Positions 46,080 to 64,000 of a stretch of DNA of 64,000 nt are shown piece by piece (position 1 is the stretch's first letter; each line of letters opens with the position of its first letter). The stretch lies in assembly GCF_041146395.1 (NCBI RefSeq), contig NC_091006.1, positions 9,864,001 to 9,928,000 on the forward strand. The letters run 5' to 3'. Below the pieces are notes generated by a model. It was not told the DNA's origin. It saw nothing but the letters and a program-made list of their open reading frames with translations, and made no database searches. The position numbers were made by a program, and so were the translations under genes. The DNA is from Eulemur rufifrons. Taxonomy: Eukaryota > Chordata > Mammalia > Primates > Lemuridae.

Positions 46080-47710
46080 AAAAATAATACCTCCCGTTTA
46101 CTGAGAACTCACTCCGTGCCAGGCCTGCGCCGACGTGTGTTAATTCGCTTGACTCTCACAACAACCCCGTGAGGCAACGCACTGTTTTCACCCCCGTTTT
46201 ACAGATGAGAAAATGGGGGCTCAGAGAGGGTAAGTCACTTGCCCAGGGTCACACAGCTGGTAAGTGGCAGAGCAGGGATTCCAACCCAAACAATTAGACA
46301 GTGTCCCACTTACAGATGAGGACACTAAGGCCCAGAGTTACACCACCCGACTGTCCATATCATCCCACTGGGACCCCTCCTGCCTTCCTTCATACACCTC
46401 ACCTTCCCAGACTCGCACCCACCCACTCAGGGCAGATGCCGATCTCCACACCCCCACCCCATCTCCCCTGTCTAACCGAGGTGCGGGATGGGGGGTGAGG
46501 GTGCCCAGTCTCCCAGGCCTGCCAAGAGAGGATGTCGCAATTCTCTGACTCAGCGTCGTGCGTGCAGACCCAGGAGAGGGAGAAAGGGGAAGATTAAGTC
46601 TTGGCCTAGAACCCAAATAGGCGGATTCTGCTCAATGCCAAGAGTCCCAGCAGCTGCCCAGGCCCCAGGGTGGGGAGGAACAAGGAGGTGCAGGCCATGC
46701 TCCAGGAAGCTGGCCTGCTTTCACCCCCGGGGGCCGGCTAGGGTGGCCGCGAGGAGCAGAGCACCGGCAGACTCGGTGGACTTCCAGCCCTGAGTCCAGA
46801 CAGGAGGCTGCCTGACCTTGGGCGAGTCCCTCCCATTCTGGCTCAGAAACTCTGTTTTCCCCTGTCTGCAAAATTTACTTGCTCTCCCTGACCTCGCTGG
46901 ACGCTCTAGTGATTGTTCCTCCTTGAGGGACCCTTAAGTCTAACTCTATTCTCTCCTGCTGCGAAGTGACCGTCTCTCCACCTCCTGGACACCCCCCTCC
47001 CCGGACCAGGAGGCAGCAGAGGGGTGCTGCAGACTGTGGGTCTTGCTAATCTCCGACGGTGCCCTTGGGCACATGACTTTCCCTCTCCATGCCTCAGTTT
47101 CCCCATCTAAACCATTCCTTCCCCGGAATTAGAGGTCTGGAATTATAGCTGGAAGGGCACGCCTGTGGTCTCCGGTACCCATGACCACCCCTCCCAGGTC
47201 AGCAGGGTGCTGGGGTCACAGAGACCTGGCTTAAAATCTCAACTTCCCCCAGTTCCTTGCTGTGTCACCCGGGCAATGACTTCACTTCTCGGTGTCCATT
47301 TCCTCCTCCACAAAATGAGAATTTTAGTGGAATTTTCTTCACCAGGTGTTGAGAGGACTAAGTGGGCCGGTTATTAGTGGTAGCTCGGCCCAGAGTGAAG
47401 GGGCCCATCTTGTCTCTTCTGAAGGTGGAAAAGGGTGACAAGGAAGCCCTGGCCTGATGGATAGGGTAAGGGTTAAGACTCGTAGTGTGGAGATAGGAAT
47501 GGACATCATTCATTCATTCATTCATTCCACACACTGGTCTCGTTGAATCTGCTCAGTAATCCTGTGAGGCAGGAGCTGTTATCACCCACAATGATAAAAT
47601 CACAACGAAGGCACAGAGGAGGAAAGCCACCTGCCCAAGGTTGCACAGCGAGCACATGGAAGAGCCAGGGATCAACCACATGTTTCTAAGCGAGGCATGT
47701 CTCTGAGCCC
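46080..47710 (+). repeat. MIR cluster
   Basis: MIR pieces at 46085-46300 ('cgttttacagatgagaaaat', 'ccagggtcacacagctggta'), 46770-46890, 47030-47110 (antisense-like), 47200-47380 ('ctgtgtcacccgggcaatga') and 47510-47700. No gene seen between them. Confidence 0.6.
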
Positions 47711-47855
47711 AGTATGTTGGATCCTATTGTCCCCAATGAAATGGGTCCTGCTATTATTTGATGATGATGATAATAATAACAATAATAATAGCAGTTACAT
47801 TGAATTGAGCACATTGTATACAGAAGGCCCTATGGTACAGAAGCATATTTTCTTT

Positions 47856-48071
47856 TTTTGTTTGTTTGAGACAGAGTCTCACTCTGTCACCCGAACTAGA
47901 GTGCAGTGGCATCACCATAGCTCACTGCAACCTCCTACTCAACTCCTGGGCTCAAGCGATGCTCCTGCCTCAGCCTCTGGAGTAGCTGGGACTACAGGTG
48001 TGTGCCACCACACTCAGCTGATTTTTCTATTTTTTCTAGAGACAAGGTCTCGCTATGCTGCTTGGGGCGGA
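47856..48071 (-). mobile_element. Alu, 5'-truncated, antisense
   Basis: Flanked by gcatattttctt repeats (47843-47854 and 48072-48083), a target-site duplication. Lacks the end beyond 'gacaaggtctcgctatgctg'. Confidence 0.85.
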
Positions 48072-48884
48072 GGCATATTTTCTTGATGTGGTCCACTTTA
48101 CAGATGAGAAAACTGAGGCGCCACGAGGTTAAGTAACTGCCTGGAAGTCACAAAGGTGATGAGCAGGGGACAGAATTTGCACCGAGGCCTCAGTTTGAAG
48201 CAAAGCAGGACAAGGAATTGAGCCAGATGGGAACTTAGGGCCTGACCAGCCCTACCCTCTCTTCTTAGAAGGGGAAATCGAGGCCCCAGGAACAAGAGAG
48301 CTGCCCTCGGCCCACACACTTCCAGCCGGGACTTCATTTCCCTCTCGGGACCTTCAGCAGGTAAACTCTGGGCCCTTCCTCCCCCAGGAGGAGTTGGGGG
48401 AGAAGAAGCAGCAGGAGGGAGAAGATCTGAACAGGTACAGAGAGTGACCTGCGTGAGGGAAAGTGGTTGGACGCTAAGCAGAACTTCCGGACCTTCTCTG
48501 GAAAGTTTCTGAGACTCATCCAGGGGCTGCCCCTGCCAGTGAAGGGCCCTCCAGAGCTCAAGGGCCAGACACGGGAGACTCTAGCCCTCCTCAGTCGGGG
48601 TGCAAGGAGCAAGGGGGGAAGGAGGGGGTGGTCATCCTGGTTCCGCATCCTCCATTCCCGACACTGGAGGGAGGCTGCTGTGGGAGCTGGGACTTTCCTG
48701 AGCAGCAGAAGATTCTGGGAAATTAGAGACAGCTGCAGGGCGGGGCTGACTCCCGGCCTCCCTTCCCTTCCCTCCCCCTGGTCCCTGCTGGCTCCCCAGG
48801 CTTGCCTCTCTTCCCCCTCTCTTCCCCAGGGAGGCCCCTTCACCCGCTCCTCCTCCCTCAGACCATGCCCTCCACCCTCGGACC

Positions 48885-49972
48885 CTCTCCAGATCTCCTC
48901 TCCACTCGGACAGCTTTCCCCCAACTCTCCCCTCCTCACTGTGTCCCTCTCAGACTTCCTCACATGCTCTCCCCTCCCCTCAGACCCTCACCCCTCCCTC
49001 AGACTTTCCCTTCCTGTCAGATCCTGTCCCCGCTCCCAACTCCTCTCTCCTCAGACCCTCACCTCCTCTGTCAGACCCTGCCCGGCCCCCCAATTCCTCT
49101 CTCCTCAGACCCTCACCTCCTATCAGACCCTGCCTGTCCCCCCAATTCCTCTCTCCTCAGACTCTCACGTCCTCTGTCAGACCCTGTCCCTCCCGACAAT
49201 TCCTCTCTCCTCAGACTCTCACCTCCTGTCAGACCCTGTCCCCCCCCACAATTCCTCTCTCCTCAGACCCTCACCTCCTCTGTCAGACCCTCCCTGCCCC
49301 CCCAATTCCTCTCTCCTCAGACCCTCACCTCCTCTGTCAGACCCTGTCCCTCCTACAATTCTTCTCTCCTCAGACCCTCACCTCCTCTGTCAGACCCTGC
49401 CTGCCCCCCCAAATTCTCTCTCCTCAGATCTTTCCCTCCTGTTAGACCCTGTCCCCCCCTCCACAATTCCTATCCTCAGACCCTCACCTCCTCTGTCAGA
49501 CCCTACCCAGCCCGGCCCCCCAATTCCTCTCTCCTAAGACCCTCACTTCCTCTGTCACACATTGTCCTCCCCCATAATTCCTCTCTCCTCAGACCCTCAC
49601 CTCCTATCAGACCCTGCCTGTCCCCCCAATTCCTCTCTCCTCAGACTCTCACGTCCTCTGTCAGACCCTGTCCCCCCCACCAATTCCTCTCTCCTCAGAC
49701 TCTCACCTCCTGTCAGACCCTGCCCACCCCCCAGTTCCTCTCTCCTCAGACCCTCACCTCCTCTGTCAGACCCTGTCCCCCCCCCCCACAATTCCTCTCT
49801 CCTCAGACTCTCACCTCCTCTGTCAGACCCTGCCCACCCCCCAGTTCCTCTCTCCTCAGACCCTCACCTCCTGTCAGATCCTGCCCGGCCCCCCAGTTCC
49901 TCTCTCCTCAGACCCTCACCTCCTGTCAGGCCCTGTCCCCCCCCCCCAATTCCTCTCTCCCCCCTTAGACAA
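48885..49972. repeat. Pyrimidine-rich minisatellite, about 17 units of ~50 bp
   Basis: Unit core attcctctctcctcagaccc followed by tcacctcctctgtcagaccctg and a variable C-run. Regular from about 49021; degenerate before. Units around 49121 and 49605 are near-identical over three successive units, showing a 484-base higher-order duplication. Three long + frames here (up to 388 codons) are artefacts of a stop-free unit. Lies 2-3 kb upstream of the BCL3 start codon. Confidence 0.95.
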
Positions 49973-50817
49973 TCTGCTTCTCTCTCAGACTGTCTTCCTT
50001 CCGCAGATTCTTGTCCCTGGGGCCCTTTCAGCCTCATCAGTCCTCAGAGCACCCTCAGCCCCTCTCTCCCCGCCCTGCCAAGCCCCAGCTGGGCCAAGCG
50101 CATCTGCTGGCCTCTGCAGTCCTGCAGGCTGGAAGCCATTGCACCACCTGAGCAGGGTGACAGGGAGTGGGAGGAACTTGGGTGTCCTTCCAACCCGACC
50201 TCTTGGAGTCACCACCCTAAGCCCGGCCCCCTGAGCCTCAGCTTCCCTTTCTGTACAACGGAGTACAGGGGCTTGCTGCAGCCCCCGCAACACAGGCAGG
50301 CAGGGGTTGACATCGTCCCCATTTTCCGGAAAAACAAACTGAGTCTCAAGACGGGGGATGGCTTGTCTGAGGTCCCACAGGGAGCAAGGGGCGGGGGTGA
50401 GATTTGAACCCAGGTCTGTCCCCCAGATGTTCCACCATGTCAGGGCGCTAAGGGGAGAGATCCGGAGAGAGACGGAAAGGAGAGAAGAGGGAAGGGGTGA
50501 GGCCTCTGCCCACAGCCGCTCCTCACAGCCTGGGTTAACGATCCACCCAGGTGGGGCCCGAGTCCAAAGTCCCTTCCCGGGAACCGGGGCCCCACACCCA
50601 CTTTCAGGGTCCCAGAGAGACGCTGCTGGGGACACAGAGACAGAGGGCGGGGCCGGACACCGTGAGAGGCAGGCCAGGCAGGGAGGGACCGAGTTGCAAA
50701 GACAGAGGGAGACCCACAGAATCAGGGAGGCTCCCCGTGCCCCTGGCAGGTCCGGGTGCAGCCCCCATTCCTCTGCCCACCCCGTGTTCCCAAAGCCTCC
50801 TCCTCCTCCGCCTCCTC

Positions 50818-50824
50818 TGACTCA
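50818..50824 (+). promoter_or_regulatory. AP-1 consensus TGACTCA
   Basis: Exact TGASTCA match at the upstream edge of the CpG island, inside 'cctctgactcagtgacccgg'. Occupancy not known. Confidence 0.5.
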
Positions 50825-50979
50825 GTGACCCGGACTCAACCCCAGCGGCGGCCCCGCCCCCAGGGAAATCCGGGAAAGCCCCGCGCCTCCGGGGCCCCTC
50901 CCAGGGGGCGGGGAGAGGGAGGGGCGGAGACTCGGGACAGCCCCGCCTCTGTCCCCCCCGCCCCGAGATCCAGCCCCTC

Positions 50980-50986
50980 TGAGTCA
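50980..50986 (+). promoter_or_regulatory. AP-1 consensus TGAGTCA overlapping a CACGT core
   Basis: 'ctctgagtcacgtccccaac': TGAGTCA overlaps TCACGT. Second AP-1-type site 162 bases after the first. Confidence 0.5.
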
Positions 50987-51768
50987 CGTCCCCAACCCGC
51001 TCGGCCTGTTCCCCACCCGCCAACCCCTCCCCGGAGTGGGAGGGGAAAGTGGGGGAGAAGGGGGAGTGACACTGCTCCCCCTCTCCTGGAGCCCGGGTCT
51101 CGGTAGCTCTGACTCCGGCCTCCTGGTGTCTCCTGCCATCTCTGTCTCTCTTTTCCTTTGTCTCGCAAGATCTCTGTGCCTGTCTCCATGTCTCTTTCTC
51201 TCTGTGCATCTAGGATTCCCCGAGCACCCACCCTGTGCCCCGCGGGCCCTGGCTGTGTGCAGAGGCCCCGCGGGGAGACGCACATTCGGTGGAGGACTCC
51301 CCAGTCCCCAGCCCCTACCCCCCAGCCACGGCCAGACCCACAGCCGGTGAGGCACGTGGAGGAGGCAGAGACGGGGCAGGGGAGGCAGAGGACTAGGTCC
51401 TGGGTGCCTGTCGAGTGCCAGTCCCTGCCCTGGGTGCGTCTATTTACTCCTACAAAGGAGGAAACGCCTCAGAGAGGGGAAGTGCCTGGCCAAGGTCACC
51501 CAGCGAGGAAGTGGGAGTCGGGATTGGAACCCTGGTCCTAGCGACTCCAAGGCCTCACGAGAGGCGGCGCGGCAGACAGTAACCGAGAGACAGAGAGACG
51601 GTGAGAGACACAACGAGACAATGGAGAGAGATAAACAGAGACAGTGAGAACAGAGAAAGACACACGGAGACAAACGGGGGAGAAACACGCATTCAGACAG
51701 GAGAGTCAGAGTTACTGGGTCTCAGACATACGAAGATGCAGAGACGCATAGACAGAAAATAAAACAGA

Positions 51769-51785
51769 CTGAGCGCAGCGCTCAG
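51769..51785. other. Perfect 8-bp palindrome with 1-base centre
   Basis: CTGAGCGC-A-GCGCTCAG. It sits at the start of the densest CpG segment. Could be a dyad binding site or chance in GC-rich DNA. Confidence 0.5.
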
Positions 51786-52062
51786 CGGCGGGGGTGGGGA
51801 CCCCGCCCCCTCCCCACGTCCCTCTCCCTCCCCCGAGCCGAGGCCGGGCCCTGGGCGCCCGGGGCCGGGAGGGGGCGGGCGCGGGGCGCGGGGCGCGGCA
51901 CGGGCGGGGCGCACTGCGGGCTGCACCGCCTGGCAGCCGGAGCGGCGGCGGGTCCAGGAAACCCCTGGGGCGGAGGGTGGCCCCGGGGAGGCCGGGGGCG
52001 GGGAGGCGGGCGGCCGGCACCGCCCCGGCCGACAAAAGTCCCTTCAGTTCAGCCGGCAACAG

Positions 52063-52072
52063 GGGAAGTCCC
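52063..52072 (+). promoter_or_regulatory. BCL3: Consensus kappa-B site in the proximal BCL3 promoter or 5' UTR
   Basis: GGGAAGTCCC matches GGGRNNYYCC exactly and lies 84 bases before the ATG. BCL3 is known to be an NF-kB target, and its product acts on p50/p52 dimers, so an autoregulatory site here is expected. Confidence 0.65.
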
Positions 52073-52155
52073 GGCGCCCGGCGAAACCACCCTCCCGTGC
52101 AGCCGAGCCGAGCTGCGCTCCGGCCGCACACTCGGCCGCCGTCCCCGGCGGCCCC

Positions 52156-62141
<9,986 letters not shown>

Positions 62142-62560
62142 GAGGGATGGGGGGGCAGATCTCAGACTCATGAGGAGGGGCCTTCCTGCCCTGTGGGGTC
62201 AGCCCTTCTGGAAACTGTGAAGATCTCACTCTGCCCCCCCCCGCCCCCCAGTCCTCAGGACCAGGATTTGCACAGAAGCACATGCACATACCCACAAACC
62301 CCATCTCGTCCTCTGCCCAGGACTCTTACCCCATAACTCTCAGGCACCAGTCCCCGTCTTGAATTCCACCCAAACCTTCGTTTCCTTGTCCTTTCTCAGA
62401 GCTGGTGGAACCAGGGAACAGCTGTTCCCTCTGTCCTCTCCCCAGATGACGAGGGAGGGGAGAGGTGGGCTGTAGGCTGGCACTGATGACAATGTAAATT
62501 ATTAGGCGTTTTGGTTGGATTTCTTTTGTAATAAACTATTTTTGTACCATATCCTCTTCC
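62142..62560 (+). other. BCL3: BCL3 3' UTR with polyadenylation signal
   Basis: About 390 bases after the stop, AATAAA at 62530-62535 lies in 'gtaataaactatttttgtac', followed by a GT-rich stretch (62580-62600) suited to cleavage. No competing signal nearby. Confidence 0.85.
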
Positions 62561-63030
62561 ATGAGGCAGTCTGGAAGAAGTGTGTCTGTGTGTGCGCACC
62601 CGTACCGCTGTATCCAGCTGATGCCAGGTGTGACAACGTGACTCTGAGACTGACAATCACATGTGTGTGACTCTGGGACTTCTGGTGTGTTTGGTTATGA
62701 ATGTTGCTGTCATCGTGTCACCGTGCCATTGTTTTTTCGGAGCATGTGGTATGTGAGATCTTCCCAGGGAACCCTGCTGAAGTCCCCAGTGACCCAGGGG
62801 CGGGTGTTTCTGAGGGGTTTGGCGCCGTGTGAGTCCCTTTGGTGACCCACAGCTGACTACAGTTCTGACCGTAACTGGGCGTCATGTTACATAGTGTTTG
62901 TGAGTGTTCCTGACACGAGGGTCATCACATGATTATTTCTGTGTGACTGCCCTATGTGGTGGCTCTGTGGGGCCCTCCTGAGAGACAACGTCTGTGCCTT
63001 GACTCTGGGGCATGTCTCTGGGTGTCATTC
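62561..63030. other. Downstream of BCL3
   Basis: GT-rich, simple-sequence-like ('gtgtctgtgtgtgcgcaccc'). No gene seen. Confidence 0.4.
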
Positions 63031-63495
63031 AGGGTTTGGATTAGTTTCCTGTTGCCACGACAAATCACCACAAAATCAGTGGCTGAAAACAACACCAATT
63101 TATTCTCTGACAGTTCTGGAAATCAAAGCCCCAAATCTGTCCCCCTGGGCTAAAGTCAAGGTGTGGGCAGGGCAGGTTCCTTCCGGAGGCTCTAGGGAGG
63201 AATCCGTTTCCTTGCCTCTCCCAGCTGCTGGGGGCCGCCTGCATTCCTTGGCTCACAGCCCCTTCCTTGCGTCCCTCCAAACTCCAGCTTCCACCCTCAC
63301 GTCTCTACTCTGATCTCCCGCCTCCCTCTTAGAAGGGCCCTCGTGATGACAGTGGGCCCCCACAGAAAATCCAGGATCAGCCCCCCGTCTCAAGATCCTT
63401 AACTTCACCACACCTGCAGAGTCCGTTTTGCATGTGGGTAACGCTCACAGGTTCCAGGGTCAGGCTGCAATAATAGATGATAGCGCCTTCATTCA
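63031..63495 (-). mobile_element. MLT1-like LTR, antisense
   Basis: 'gattagtttcctgttgccac', 'ttattctctgacagttctgg' and 'cgtgatgacagtgggccccc' type blocks of the MaLR antisense LTR. The remaining 63496-64000 has no gene. Confidence 0.55.
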
Positions 63496-63929
63496 GTCTG
63501 CCACCATCAAAGAAAGAGGCAACACGGTGGGAGGCGTCCAGGTAAGGGCCTCGGTGCAGGAGTCTGACCTTCCATCCTAAGGGGAAGCAGGACGGAAAGT
63601 GGGGAGGACAGGGACAAGCTGGGACCCTGGAAGAAGAACTGAAACCCATGTCAGTTCCCACTCGCTCCAGCCTGATCAAAGCCATGTCCTGCCAGAGCAT
63701 CTGGTGACCTGGGTCCCATTCTGTGGTCTTTCATGGGTGACCACGTGTTTGTGTGGTTCTGAGTGATGGCGAGCGTTGTTTTGTTAATCTGTGGAGGCCT
63801 CCCTCCCTGGGTCTTCGTACGAATTGGTGACTGTGAACATTTATGCACCACGAGTCTGTAAAGCGGCTGTAAGGCAGGCCCATCGGCCTCCACCCCTTCC
63901 TGGGTGATACTGTTGGGGTCTGTGGATGG

Positions 63930-63965
63930 CTGTGTGTGTGCGTGTGCGTGTGTGTGTGTGTGTGC
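63930..63965. repeat. (TG)n microsatellite
   Basis: About 18 TG units with two C interruptions. Confidence 0.9.
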
Positions 63966-64000
63966 ATGCACACTTCTGCATGAGCTCTGACTCGGTGACC

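Noticed and set aside
48467..50407. Long proline/serine-rich open frames (281-388 codons) on the + strand
   Set aside because: They coincide with the tandem array; the repeat unit lacks stops in several frames, so length carries no coding meaning.

Overview
The window is mammalian nuclear DNA from a primate, most likely a strepsirrhine (lemur-type). There is no prokaryotic gene organisation. Coding sequence is split into short GT-AG exons and most of the rest is interspersed repeat (Alu, L1, L2, MIR, MaLR-type LTRs). The young Alu copies share a diverged consensus ('gcctgtaatcctagcactctggg', 'gtgagctaggctga') and an expanded A-rich middle linker, which differs from human Alu subfamilies. The proteins are close to the human orthologues as I remember them.

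Three genes lie on the + strand in the same order as human 19q13.32: CEACAM19, CEACAM16, BCL3. (1) 1-2.2 kb: the last three coding exons of CEACAM19, encoding the end of its cytoplasmic tail with an ITAM-like tyrosine pair. (2) 15.4-23.1 kb: CEACAM16, six coding exons giving a 424-residue secreted protein (signal peptide, IgV-like N1, IgC-like A and B, IgV-like N2). Human CEACAM16 is a tectorial-membrane protein linked to hearing loss. (3) 50.8-62.6 kb: BCL3, a CpG-island promoter and nine coding exons giving a 454-residue nuclear I-kappa-B protein with seven ankyrin repeats. All nine junctions and the reading phase close, and the length equals the human protein.

The rest: 2.2-15.4 kb is intergenic, made of L2, MLT1-like LTRs, L1 3' ends, MIR and Alu. 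23.8-48.8 kb is a gene desert with a 5'-truncated L1 (about 31.0-33.3 kb), several Alus, LTRs and L2 copies. 62.6-64 kb lies downstream of BCL3 and holds one LTR fragment and a TG repeat.

The unusual content is tandem repeats. There is a near-perfect 42-bp array in CEACAM16 intron 6, and degenerate relatives in inverted orientation on the other side of the N2 exon and at 36 and 44 kb. About 17 copies of a ~50-bp pyrimidine-rich unit lie upstream of BCL3, and 18 copies of a ~35-bp unit lie in the last BCL3 intron. Several of these units contain a pyrimidine-tract-CAG that looks like a 3' splice site on the transcribed strand. I found no new multi-gene system; the repeat arrays and candidate NF-kB/AP-1 sites around BCL3 are the most interesting signals. 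All exon calls come from reading splice consensus and matching remembered protein sequences, with no database search.
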